Part shown: positions 11,375-22,000 of the stretch, one piece after another | How positions within the stretch are numbered: position 1 is the stretch's first letter | How the letters are laid out: every line of letters begins with the position of its first letter | DNA from: Lactuca virosa | Lineage: Eukaryota; Streptophyta; Magnoliopsida; Asterales; Asteraceae | Assembly: GCA_928212115.1 (NCBI GenBank) | Contig: CAKMRJ010005745.1 | Coordinates: 93,431,121-93,495,120, forward strand | Length of the DNA stretch: 64,000 bases | Direction: 5' to 3' | The notes under the pieces: generated by a model | Databases searched by the model: none | The model's input: the letters and a program-made list of their open reading frames with translations, nothing else | What the model was told of the DNA's origin: nothing | Made by a program: the position numbers and the translations under genes

Positions 11375-13375
11375 TGTAACATCCTGTTTCGAGAAGTTTC
11401 CTATTTTGGGAATTATGGGCATTAACTATATCAAGTAAGGGCCTTGGATTTCAAAGGGCTATGGTTTTAGACTCAATTGGATGTGGATTATATAGTTTAT
11501 GTGATCCAAGCTCTCAGTTTGTTTTTTAGAGTCAAAGGGTATAACAGTAAAAGTGATGCTTCAGACTTCTTTTCATGAATTAAGGTTTCTGGTTCGGTAA
11601 GCTTTAAGTCAAAGGAGATTATGAAGGATTGTAGGGATTTTCAATACCTTTACGAGAATATAAAGAACACCGAAAACGGAGTTGAAATGAAGACGTTATA
11701 GCTATTAGAAGTTAAAGTGGAATTTATGGATTTTTGAATTGCGTTGGGCGTAAACAAGGATTACGATGGGCGTAATTCGTTAAGAGGATCGCGGGCATCT
11801 TCAAGTATGTTGGGCGTACGTATGAAGTACGTTGGGTGTACTCATCCAGACTCCAAACCCTAAAAATTAGGGTTGAGCCCCTATTTAAGCACCTTAAGTC
11901 CCTTGAGGCATCCCCATTTCCAGACTCCATCCTCCCCAACCTTAGTTTCGAAACACTAATCTTTGAGAGCTTTTTTTGGACCTTTAGAGTGTTCTTGGTG
12001 ATTCGTGGAAGAGGGAGAAGTTCATCATTGAGGACTAGTGGGCTTGGAGTTTGTAGATCCAGACTTGGTTTTTCATCTTGCATCTTTTGGAGGTGTAAAG
12101 CTTCAAACTTTATGGCTCTTTAGTGTAGAACTAATTTTGGGTTATGTTTTGGGCATGTTTTGGTCTCATGGCTTGGATCTTGTGAGTAGAAGTTACTCCA
12201 GAACCTTTGAAAATCATATCTAACCATTTATGAGGTCACGAAGTCATAAAAATTGGATCTTGTTGGTTATATGTCACTCATGCATGAATTGTTGGCCATT
12301 TTCTGAAGTTATTACTCTAGGGCTTTGGTTTGGAATCCATTAAGCCATGCAAAGTCATAAAGTCATGAAATTTATGAATTAAGTCGCCCCTTTAAGTCAG
12401 ATATGAGAGTTAGATAGGTGGTCTTAAGGTATTAAGAGCTTAATGCAAGGTTGGCATGCTGATCGAGTACGTTGGGTGTAAACTCTGGTACGCAATGCGT
12501 AACGGGACTCGACCCATTTCCTTTTCGGCGATCATTTAGTATGCGGGACATAAGTGTGGAGTACACTGGTCATACTCCGATATGTGTGATTGGGCCACTT
12601 TTGGGCCTTGGGTCATTAAGAGTTTTGGGCCATGATTTGTTGGGTCAAGTATAGGAAAGGTAGAATAGTATTTTACCCTTAGTAAGATAGAATATGAATT
12701 AGACCTTTGGCAATGGGTTATTAGCCTAATTATTGATTAGGGATGATTTTTGGATATATTCAGTGTGAGGAGCCATGTAGCACCAACGCGTGTGTGTAAA
12801 AGTTATCTTAAGATTGAGGTAAGTCTCCTCACCGTACCTGTGGGTTGAAGGCACCAATGTCGGCCCACTGAAATGTGTTATGTAGGATGCTGGCTGTCTT
12901 TGTGACTCTCGTATTGTATGTTTCGCTGGGCCTGTTGACATTCATGTAGGGTTAGGCGCATTTTCATGAGTGAGATAGGCCCTCTGTATGTTGGGCTAGG
13001 CCCATTGTATGCCGGGCTAGACCCATTGGTATGTTAGGCTGGGCCCATTGATTAGGTAGGGCTAGGACCAGTATTATGGATTGGGACCAATGTGCGGGCT
13101 AGGCCTAATGATATGTTTGATATGTGGTATTTTGGAGAAATCACTAAGCTATGTGGTTAAGGTTATGTGTTTATGGTTTATGGTATTTTCGGTTGCAAAG
13201 GGAAGAGCTCGGCGTGACTATACATCATCCGCTAGTGTTTTTCGCATTGGCTATTTATGATTTTTACTCAGATGTTAAAATGATTTAATCACTGTAACTG
13301 GTTTTGAAACAACTCAGTTGTATGATTTAAGTGTTTTTAAAATGAAAATTTTCCTCTGAATTTTTGGACGTTACA
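11375..13375 (+). repeat. 3' LTR of element H
   Basis: Starts TGTAACATCCTG and ends GGACGTTACA, about 2001 bp. It aligns along its whole length with 3022-5001 with scattered substitutions and small indels. Several TACGC-type palindromes of the 5' copy are mutated here (for example near 11753-11835). Confidence 0.92.
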
Positions 13376-13569
13376 CTGTTGCGCTGAAACTTCTGAAAAT
13401 CATAACTTCCTCTTATGAAGTCAGATGTTGACGTTCTCTCTACGCATGCTCTCATTTTTATGATTACTACGACTTTCATCAATACTATTTATCCTAAATA
13501 GTCTTCTATCAAAGATGTCTATTTACGTGATTAGTCGTTTATACTATAAAGCAAAAATGGGGTGTTACA
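13376..13569 (-). mobile_element. 5' LTR of Ty3 element I, second part
   Basis: Continues the LTR broken at 3021 and ends GGTGTTACA. The minus-strand beginning TGTAACACCCC is the outer end of the LTR. The bases beyond (AATGA) would be one copy of its target duplication; the other is outside the window. Confidence 0.8.
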
Positions 13570-13691
13570 AATGACAACCACATGGAGTAATTTTCGAATT
13601 TTTTTCTTACAAATATTACGAGACAAGTAAAGATTATGTTAAATATTAATCTTGAATGATAATACTCGATAGATCATTTATTGAAATGCCA

Positions 13692-13812
13692 AAGGGCTTG
13701 TAGCCTAGTTGTATCAAGTGTTTTTGGAAATGTACCCCTTAGGTTGAGGGTTTAAGTCCCGTTGGAGACAAAAGAAGTATTTTAGGAGTAGTGTAGGGAG
13801 TGTGTTGTGTTT
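13692..13812 (+). mobile_element. Probable tRNA-derived SINE
   Basis: TAGCCTAGTTG (13701-13711) fits an RNA polymerase III A box, and GGTTTAAGTCC (13749-13759) fits the B-box consensus GGTTYRANNCC exactly, at tRNA-like spacing. The sequence does not fold as a complete tRNA and runs on into T/G-rich sequence, as SINEs do. The 3' end is uncertain because a Copia-like LTR appears to begin at 13813. No target duplication was identified. Confidence 0.5.
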
Positions 13813-14206
13813 TGTTGGATATAGTGTTCAAGATCATTAACTATTTTAACAGGGTCCTTTTAGTTTGACCTCATTAACCAAATAGCATAAGGAAATATAG
13901 ATGAAATAAGTTGTTAATTTACTAAGGAATTAATAAATTAATTAGAAATTATTTTGGTTATTCATTAAAAATGTTTTAATTAATTAAAGAGATTGAATAT
14001 TAATTAGTCCAAGTGATTAATCGGAACATTCCAGAAGCTCCTAGAGAGCTTCATATGGACGGTTTTGGTTGCTCCCTAGATAAGACATGTTTGAATCAGA
14101 TAAGGATTAACAATAAAGTTGGAATCCTTTTAGGATTCTATCTGCTGCATATAAATAGATTACTAGGGAACAAATCCTAGAGTTGGTGATTCACCTATAA
14201 GAAATC

Positions 14207-14297
<91 letters not shown>

Positions 14298-14747
14298 CTA
14301 GTATATTAAATTCATAACCTCTTTCATAGGGTTAGTGAATTTTGCATAAACCCTAAACTATGGTTTCTTCCTTTTCCTTTTGGTGTTGTAGGTCTGACTT
14401 CATTAGAGGGAAGCTACTTTGGATCCTTCATCCACTGTGACGAACTGACAGTCACAATATTACAATCAAGGAATCAAAAGGTTAATATATTTTTATTTCT
14501 TTTGTTGATTTTTAAAGTACGTTGCTACAGCTAGTAAAACCTAGATTCTAGGATGCATATACACTTAGGTAAATCTTTTATTGTTTCCGCTACCTTAGAT
14601 AGTGTATTTGATGCTAAAGAAAGAAAACATGTTTGCCGTTTAAAAAAAGATTATTTATTGAAATATTTCATGATAAATTCATAAAAGTGAGACCTTTTGT
14701 AAAAACTTATTGAACTACTTGGTAGCAAAATTGATGTATTAACCAAA
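13813..14747 (+). mobile_element. Copia-type LTR-like sequence, 3' end unresolved
   Basis: Opens TGTTGGATATAG. It contains a CTGCATATAAATAGATT TATA-like stretch at about 14144-14160 and runs through an AAACCTAGATTCTAGGATGCATATACAC block typical in style of Copia LTR 3' ends. No primer site follows, so the end cannot be fixed. The part from 14183 on occurs again from 16153. Confidence 0.45.
14208..14294. repeat. (CT)n(TA)n compound microsatellite
   Basis: About 32 bp of CT followed by about 55 bp of TA. In the second copy of the surrounding duplication (16187-16220) only an interrupted CT run remains, so the array changed length after or during duplication. Confidence 0.96.
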
Positions 14748-15103
14748 TGTAGTGTGTTTGAATCGAGTATTAAGAACAGAATCAAGAACTGAATGCGATA
14801 AGAACAATGATGTAAATAGAATCTGTTTGGCTCTGTGATTTCCTTTGATTTCCTCTGAATGAGTACAGGAGCACAGAAAGAGTAAAGTGCTCATGCTCTC
14901 AAAAGTATTCTCGACTCCTATACTTACCCCTATTTATAGGGAGTAACAGACACATACAAAAAATGCAGAAGGACCAGACATGAGAGCTTCGACCTCTAAC
15001 AATGCCTTATGTAATACATACTTTTGAAATAAAATACAACATCTTAGAAACTAACCAGGCCTAACTGTACTTCGATACCTCAATACATACTTTGAACTCT
15101 ACA
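14748..15103 (-). repeat. LTR-like block with polypurine tract, copy 1
   Basis: Begins TGTAGTGTG and ends CTCTACA (TG...CA, 356 bp). It is followed at 15104-15115 by ATCTCCCCCTTA, the complement of a polypurine tract, so it reads as the 3' LTR of a minus-strand Copia-type element. A TATA box (TATAAATAGG on the minus strand) lies near 14930-14940. It matches 16675-17020. Confidence 0.65.
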
Positions 15104-15131
15104 ATCTCCCCCTTAGTGAGAATTGTCGAAT

Positions 15132-15875
15132 CTATATCATCATCATCTTCAATCCCCGATGAAGTACTCTGCGAATCACGGTATACCAGATGATCGTCTT
15201 TCGGGTTTCAGCTTTATCCTTTGCATAATTCTTCTTACAATTTCCAAGATGAACCATAAGACTTGTATACCGAGAGTTCGTGTAGCTCTCCACATCAGAA
15301 ACTTGAAACATAAACTTTGTCATCTTGTTTTTCTTGTTCTTCCCAAGAAAGACAACTCCCAAAGGTTTGTGAGCTATCTCCCCATCATCATAGTCTTTAA
15401 GACTACCTTGACCTTTGAGCATCGACTGAGGCACCTTCGAAGTTCTGTTCACTACTATAGCAAGCTCGATATCCATCACATCCAAGCAATCATAGTAATT
15501 ATCTATGAAAACTTTGATATGAGCAAAACCAATCAAGAAATCATCTTTGCTGTTAACTTGAAGCTTTGACACATTGACAATGCTTAATATATTCGCCACA
15601 TTAATGAGATCATTTAGATTCATAAGAGGGAAATCAGCCACAGAGAAGTCACAAGCCACATTGTTTGCCCTGACCATATAGTATCAAAAATTCTGCAATA
15701 GACCCTCGAGCAAACTTTCTATGGAAATGTTCAACACCTTGACAATTTTAACAGGAGACCAAACTTCTTCCTTCTTCTTTCCTGGAACAACATGAAACCT
15801 TAACTTCAATCTCTTATACTCATCTTTATCTTCAAACTTATCAATCAACTGATACCGAGCAGAGATGAACATCAT
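15132..15875 (-). pseudogene. Unknown retroelement ORF, copy 1 (broken)
   Basis: Two adjacent minus-strand pieces (15684-15875 and 15132-15677) are one frame interrupted by a TGA between LLQNF and YYMVRANNV. The second copy has an Arg codon (CGA) there, so the stop is a C-to-T change. The protein of roughly 240 residues has blocks such as FPLMNLNDLINVA, IGFAHIKVFIDNYYD and KPLGVVFLGKNKKNK. I do not recognise the family and see no catalytic signature. It lies between a gag relic and the 3' LTR, where pol would normally be. Confidence 0.6.
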
Positions 15876-16674
15876 ATGATTAATCGGAAAATCCAGATGA
15901 TTAAAATCAGTATTTTCGATATCATAGTTTTTCTTCAGAAACTTTCCAAACTCGTTTCGGTTTTTGTCTTTGAAAAGTCGATGAGTTTTTGTTTAGGGTA
16001 TTTTCAACGGTGCTTTGGTTTGAGAAAAACCCTTCTTTTGTTGCTGCTTTGTTGTCTTCCTCAAAAAGTTTTTTGATTTCTAGATTAACTTTGTCACCAT
16101 TTCCAGTGGTAACAAACACTTGATTAGGAAACACAACTTTGTTACCATAGATTTGGTGATTCACCTATAAGAAATCATCTCTCTCTCTCTCTCTCTCTGT
16201 CTCTCTTTCTCTCTCTCTCCCCTAGTATATTAAATTCATAGCCTCTTTCACAGGGTTAGTGAATTTTTCATAAACCCTAAACTATGGTTTCTTCCTTTTC
16301 CTTTTGGTGTTGTATGTCTGACTTCATTAGAGGGAAGCTACTTTGGATCCTTCATCCACCGTGATTAACTGGCAGTCACAAGATCACAATCAACAAATCA
16401 AGAAGTTAATATATTTTTATTTATTTTGTTGATTTTTAAAGTACGTTGATACAACTAGTAAAACCTAGATTCTAGGATCCATATACACTTAGGTAAATCT
16501 TTGATTGTTTCCGCTACCTTAGATAGTGTATTTGATGATAAAGAAACCCAACATGTTTGCCGTTCAAAAAAAGATTATTTATTGAAATATTTCATGGTAA
16601 CTTTATAAAATTGAGATTTTTTTTTGTAAAAACTTACTCAACTACTTGGTAGCAAAATTGATGTATTAACCAAA

Positions 16675-17020
16675 TGTAGTGTGTTTGAATCGAGTATTAA
16701 GAACGAAATCAAGAACTGAATGCGATAAGAACAAAGATGTAAATAGAATCTTTTTGGCTATTTGATTACGTCTGAAAGAATACAGGAGTACATAAAGACT
16801 AAAGTGCTCACGCTCTCAAAAGTATTCTCGACTCCTATACTTACCCCTATTTATAGGGAGTAACAGACGCATACAAATAATACATAAGGACTAGACATGA
16901 GAGCTTCGACCTCTCACAATGCCTTATGTAATACATACTTTCGAAATACAATACAACAACTTCGAAACTGACCAGGCCTAACTGTACTTCGACACCTCAC
17001 TTCTTACTTCGAACTTTACA
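16675..17020 (-). repeat. LTR-like block with polypurine tract, copy 2
   Basis: TGTAGTGTG...CTTTACA followed by ATCTCCCCCTTA (17021-17032). Same layout and TATA position as copy 1, with scattered substitutions. Confidence 0.65.
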
Positions 17021-17032
17021 ATCTCCCCCTTA

Positions 17033-17840
17033 CTAAGAAGTGTCGAATCTATGGCATCATCATCTTCATGGACTGATGAAGTACTCGGAGAATCTTGGTA
17101 CCAGATGATCGTCTTTTGGATTTTAGCTTTAGCCTTTGCAGAATTCTTCTTACAATTTCCAAGATGAACCATAATACTTGTATACTGAGAGTTCGTGTAG
17201 ATCTCCACATCACAAACTTGAAACAGAAACTTTGTCATCTTGTTTTGCTTGTTCTTCCCAAGAAAGAAAACTCCCAAAGGTTTGTGAACTATCTCCTCAT
17301 CATCATAGTTTGTAAGACTACCCTGACCTTTGAGCATCGACTAAGGCACCTTCGAAGTTCTGTTCACTACCATAGCAAGCGCGATATCCATCACAACCAA
17401 TAAATCATAATAGTTATCTACGAAAACTTTGATATGAGCAAAACCAATCAAGAAATCATCTTTCCTGTTAATTTGAAGCTTTGACACATTGACAGTTCTT
17501 AATATCTTCGCCACATTGATGATGAGATCATTTAGATTCATAAGAGGGAAATCAGCCACAGAGAAGTCACAAGCCACATTGTTTTCCTGACCACATAGTA
17601 TCGAAAATTCTGCAATAGACCCTCGAACAGACTTTCTCTAGAAATGTTCAACACCTTGACAATTTTGACAGAAGACCAAACTTCTTCCTCCTTCTCTCCC
17701 AGAACAGCATGAAACCTTAACTTCAATCTCTTATACATATATTTATCTTCGAGCTTATCAATCAACTAATACTGAGAAGAGATGAACATCATATGATTAA
17801 TTGGAAAATCCAGATGATTAAAATTAGTATTTTCGATCTC
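17033..17840 (-). pseudogene. Unknown retroelement ORF, copy 2 (broken)
   Basis: Homologous to 15132-15875. Frames 17538-17765, 17341-17577 and 16978-17337 share the blocks FPLMNLNDLI, IGFAHIKVFVDNYYD and KPLGVFFLGKNK. Small indels shift the frame near 17585 and an early stop separates the last piece. Because both copies are degenerate in different places, the protein was probably intact when duplicated. Function unknown. Confidence 0.6.
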
Positions 17841-18351
17841 ATAGCTTTTCCTTGAAGGTGGTTGGGCATTAACCAACACAACAGTGAAACCCGGTCTTTG
17901 AGTTACCATTTATCTAGTATCAACAGCTTGATACTAAAAAAAAGAAAAAGATCTTTCGCAGGCTAGAGATTTCTTGTAAAAAATATGCGGACTTTCTTAC
18001 TTTTCATGGAGGATTAGACCCAGTAACTGCAGGATGCCATGGGAAGGTTACAATTTTGAAGATGCAGTACTCATTAGTGAGCTCTTAGTAAACTTTCCAA
18101 ACTCGTTTCGGTTTTTGTCTTTGAAAAGTCGATGAGTTTTTGTTTAGGGTATTTTCAACTGTGCTTTGGTTTTAGAAAAACCCGTCTTTCGTTGCTGCTT
18201 TGTTGTCTTCCTCAAAAAGTTTCTTGATTTCTGGATTAACTTTGTCACCATTTCCAGTGTTAATGAACACTTGATTAGGAAGCATAACTTCATCGGTGCA
18301 CTTGAAATTCGGATAGACAATAGAGTTGAATTAAAGATAATGAGGACCCTT

Positions 18352-19358
18352 TTATTTCATCACTTTTTCGAACTGTTTTGTTTCCTCATAAACCTGCTCA
18401 ACAACAACTCGAGGAATAGTTGTTTCAATCGAAACGTCGTCATCATCACTATCAGTCTCACAATCTGCGACAACCACATGGTCATATTCATGAACCTTTG
18501 ATGTAGAGGGTTGGTCAGTGTTAACCTTCTCCATTGAATCATGATAAATTTCTTTGCCCTTGGCCATCAAAGTGACATTAATGACAAACAATTGAGAACA
18601 TTCAATAGTCTCCTCTTCCTCAATTTCACTGATATTGTCAGAGTCATCTTCGATATCAGAAAAAATTTGTTGAGAGTCTAATGTCGAAGTCTCACTCATG
18701 TTCAAAATTTTGATTTGTCCAGTCTTATTCAGAGTCTCATTCACAATATGCACTAATTCATTAACATTCAAACATTCATCAATTCTAACAATCCCATAAG
18801 CATAAGAATCATTAGGGACTTTATCGAATTCTGAGATTTTCTTCTCACAATCATAAGAAGTTGTATCGATTTTCTCTCTTTCATATACTGGGAAAGGCAA
18901 TAACTTCCTATGTTGTTCTTTGTTTATGTCAGATGAATGATGAAGATCAGTTAGTTTTTCATAAAGTCTTTTTTCACTATTACAATAAAATTTATTTGTT
19001 TCATCAACATAATATTGTCTGATCTAACAACATCCCTATCTAGAGTAATGTTATTCAGTTGTAGCTCTAGACTATCTTTTCGACTTATCTTAGATTCCAA
19101 ATGGTTCTGAGTTTCTAGCAACAAAGATTTTGACCTTTCAGCTTCGCTACTAATAGAAATTAACAAGTCATTAACATAAGAGAAAGTATCCTCAAAATCA
19201 GATAAAATATCAAGATAAGAACTTGAAGGAATGTCAAAAGATTCAAGAAGAGAACATACCTTCAATGTCGTAGGAGATTTGTCTGCTCTTGTCGACACGA
19301 AGCATTTCCCAGTAATCTTCTCCTCATCAGAATTGCCCTCTTCGAAACGTGCATACAT
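18352..19358 (-). pseudogene. Acidic post-gag region of a Copia-like element
   Basis: Two open stretches (18951-19358, 135 codons; 18352-18900, 182 codons) continue downstream of the gag on the minus strand. The first has a heptad-like, coiled-coil-prone part (SSEAERSKSLLLETQNHLES). The second is strongly acidic (DIEDDSDNISEIEEEETIE). Neither contains the aspartic protease, integrase or reverse transcriptase motifs expected next in Copia. They resemble expanded linkers rather than enzymes. Confidence 0.6.
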
Positions 19359-19412
19359 TGCGCCATGGGTTACGTTTCACATTTCTTCATCGTCGGAACC
19401 AGACGACCAAAC

Positions 19413-20599
19413 CTAGTAGGTTCCATCCCTTTCAGCTCCTCCCTTCGCAACTACAGACAACCCTTTTGTCTTAGCTCTCACTTCCTCCAACCTCTCCACA
19501 TAATATTCCTCATCTTTCACTCTTTCTTTCTTCTCCTCTCTCTTCCTCAGCATGCAATCAACTGCCAGATCGTTCACACCATTGTTGTAATTGCAATCGA
19601 AACCAGAATCTCCCTTCAACTTCTTTTCAGCCTTCTCAGCAATAGTATTGCTCTCCTTCTTCTCTACCTTTGACTCCTCTCTCATTCCTTTCCCAGATGA
19701 CGAATTTCCCTTGAATTCGTTGTTGCTTTTGTACTTAGGATTAAAAGGCTTCTTGAAGAACTTCTTCACTTTGTTGTTGGAATAATACGCCACAACCTCA
19801 TCCTCCGAATTCACAAGAAAACCTTCGTCTTCAGAATCAACCTTCTTAGCTACTTCAACATCAGATTCTTTTGTAGACACCTTCGACATCAAGGGAAGAG
19901 GGCCTCCCAGATTCATCTTCCATTCTTCAACTATCTCATTGATTTCGTTCTCATGAGTTTTGAGAACATTGTAAAGATCTCCCACTGAGTATCGATCGAA
20001 GCTTTGCTGTGTTTTGATCATTAAGCTAATGTTTCTCGATTTCTTTCGAAGTCCCATCAAGAATGTTAGATTATATTCAAGTGTGGAACGTGTGACTCCA
20101 TAACGGTTGCATTTGAAGATCAACTCATTGAGACGATCATAGTAGAGTTCGATAGTTTCACCTTCCTTTTGCTTGAATTCTCCAAGTTTTAACAAACACT
20201 GCTTCACTGAGCTCTTCTTCGTCTTCTCACTCCCTTGATACTTTTCCTTCAAGTTATCTCAGATCTCTTTAGCCGTCTTGCAACCCCGGACAAAATTATA
20301 AACAACAGGTGGAAGAGCACCATGAAGTTCTCGTAAACACTTTTTATCATTCGCTTTTTGTTTATCCGCTTGCATTGCAACATCACCCGAAGAACCAACT
20401 ATTCCAATTTGTTCAAACCTTCCTGGACAGTAATTACCACTCGTAACACATCTCCATAAATCCTCGTCAATACCATTGAGGTAGTCCTCCATGCGATATG
20501 CCCATTGCTTTAGTACTCTGGGATAAGCATTGGAATCTTAGTGGAAGATCCAAGCAGATGAGAATAGCTAGACATTGTGTTCATGTTGAAAGTCGTCAT
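19413..20599 (-). pseudogene. Copia-type Gag, frameshifted and with an internal stop
   Basis: Start at 20599 (MTTFNMNTMSSYSHLLG), reading IPMLIPEY, after which a small deletion shifts the frame near 20515. The frame then gives MEDYLNGIDEDLWRCVTSG (20259-20492) and is stopped once at 20256-20258, where a Trp is usual. It resumes in 19413-20252 with LKEKYQGSEKTK and ELYYDRLNELIFKCNRYGV. These are the usual blocks of the UBN2-type Copia Gag. A degenerate CX-type knuckle lies near residue 220 of the last piece. The primer site at 20833 agrees with this orientation. Confidence 0.85.
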
Positions 20600-20832
20600 T
20601 GTTGTACAGACTGAAATGATGAAATGATTCAGAAAAGGAAATCTAACGAATGATTCTTTCAGAAAAAGACCAGAGTACACTCGATTTGTCAAACTAAACG
20701 TAGAATCGAAACAAATAAGTTGATTAGATCATGTTTTCTTAATCAAAAGTGCGGAAATCTTTTGAATCGGAAATAAACATTCAAAACTTTTGAAAAAAAC
20801 AAGAAAACCAGAAACAACTAATTGTATCCTCT

Positions 20833-20842
20833 TCTGATACCA
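20833..20842 (-). other. Primer binding site of the minus-strand Copia-like element
   Basis: Minus strand TGGTATCAGA, two bases from the LTR start at 20845; methionine-tRNA type. Confidence 0.8.
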
Positions 20843-20844
20843 AT

Positions 20845-21181
20845 TGTAGTGATCCTGATTATGATGACATGTGCGGAATTGAAAAGATCTAGTGAATCAT
20901 GGAAACATCAAGAACCCCAAGAGTAAATAATCACGTTAAACTCTATTAGAATAGTCAGAGTACAAGTGGGTTATGTTTTTCTCTCACTAAACTAACTCTC
21001 CAAAATGGGTCTCTTATATAATGGGAGTCATTCACTTCCTAATTATAGGAAAGGCTCAACTCATTTACACATACAAGAGGGTAAGCCTACACTCCACATC
21101 AAGGAGAACTTTGCACCCTAACATTCTCGAAGTTAGGATTGGATGTCCCGGCTTCAGTTTCCAAACGAGCTCGAGCGATCA
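20845..21181 (-). repeat. Short LTR flanked by a primer site and a purine tract
   Basis: Begins TGTAGTGATCC and ends GCGATCA (TG...CA, 337 bp), with TATATAAGAG on the minus strand near 21010-21020. A primer site lies on its left and ATCAACTCCCCCTCAAATT, a reversed polypurine tract, on its right. It therefore looks like an LTR shared by two tandem elements. Apart from the first six bases it does not match the LTR-like blocks at 14748 and 16675. Confidence 0.55.
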
Positions 21182-21200
21182 AGATCAACTCCCCCTCAAA

Positions 21201-22000
21201 TTAACACCGGTCTTCAAATCCGCAAATAAATACCCGAGAAGCTTTGAATACCATTTCTTCAAAAATAACCAAAAAACTATGATATGAAAACGAGTTTTCA
21301 CTGAGATGATGTATTTTAGAGGTTGGTTAAAAAGCTTTAAAGAAAAATACTTTTATTTTAATGGACCATTGGAGTTGGTCTTAAACTAAAAATCGGGTAG
21401 AAAAATACCGTAAGATGGTTATAGATAACACATACAGACATACAGATGGCTATTTCTAAAAGAGCAAAATAGAACTGGAAAGTAGTTAAACAAACGAAAA
21501 AGAAGTTTGGTAGCCTTCCCCACAAGTAACATGCTCTATGTGCAAATTCACAAGTTAAACACTACACAACACAAGACCTTACACTTGTCCAGATTACAAA
21601 CTGACCATCCACGTGTCTAGAACGACTCAAAATTATCATCCTTTAATTTGATGATTTAAATTTAAGCATTCCAGAAAAGAACCTTGAGTGGTTGGAGTAT
21701 TTGGGACCTCATATTTTTTTTTCTGGTCATCGCTCCCACTTCCCACAAATTCTCTTCAAATCCTACTTCTTTTCCTCAACACTTATTCAAACCTTTCACT
21801 TTGTACCCACCCATTTATTCCTCCAAGTTCATAAAACTTCATTTTTAGTCTTCAATCTCCATTTTTATAGGACACCCAACAAATCTTTCTTTCTATTTTC
21901 ATCAGGTTATCTCTTATTTTTCATTGAAGATTCCTGTTTCATTCTGATTTGGGTAAAAAAGCTGCATTTTTTTTCACATAAAGAAGCTTATTTTTGAAGG
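21201..22000 (+). promoter_or_regulatory. Upstream region and leader of the RbcX gene
   Basis: Eight hundred bases without a transposon signature from about 21220. A CACGTG G-box core is at 21610-21615, 390 bp before the start codon; G-boxes are common in light-responsive plant promoters. The last 300 bases are pyrimidine-rich, as plant 5' leaders often are. No convincing TATA box was seen, so the transcription start is not placed. Confidence 0.45.

Larger units (their letters stand above)
3022..13375 (+). mobile_element. Ty3 element H, gag-only, nested in the LTR of element I
   Basis: Two direct LTRs of about 2 kb, a methionine-tRNA primer site just inside the left one and a purine tract just before the right one define the element. 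By eye the LTRs are close to 90 percent identical, so it is old. The interior holds decayed gag and a protease remnant but nothing resembling reverse transcriptase, RNase H or integrase. The 5-bp flanks (CTTCT, 3017-3021; CTGTT, 13376-13380) agree at only three positions, so the target duplication has decayed or a boundary is slightly off. The flanks join into one LTR of element I, which confirms the nesting. Confidence 0.88.
14183..16152. repeat. Tandem duplication, first unit
   Basis: The segment starting TTGGTGATTCACC at 14183 recurs at 16153 and stays alignable to about 18292. The first unit contains an LTR-like block, a purine tract and an unknown minus-strand ORF. Relative to the second unit it lacks about 240 bp (between 15928 and 15940, matching 17848-18088). 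The join at 16150-16153 is abrupt, indicating direct tandem duplication rather than independent insertions. Confidence 0.85.
16153..18292. repeat. Tandem duplication, second unit
   Basis: Direct copy of 14183-16152 with a longer middle part and no TA array. Its right side runs without interruption into the gag-containing sequence, so this unit is probably the original context. Confidence 0.82.

Noticed and set aside
3017..13380. A clean target duplication for element H
   Set aside because: CTTCT and CTGTT match at three of five positions, so it cannot be claimed.
13692..13760. A tRNA gene
   Set aside because: Only the A and B boxes are present; acceptor and anticodon arms do not fold, so a SINE is the better reading.
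21692..21997. A 101-codon frame ending just before the RbcX start codon
   Set aside because: It lies in the pyrimidine-rich leader, has no recognisable domain and most likely overlaps the transcription start; could be an upstream ORF only if transcription starts far upstream.
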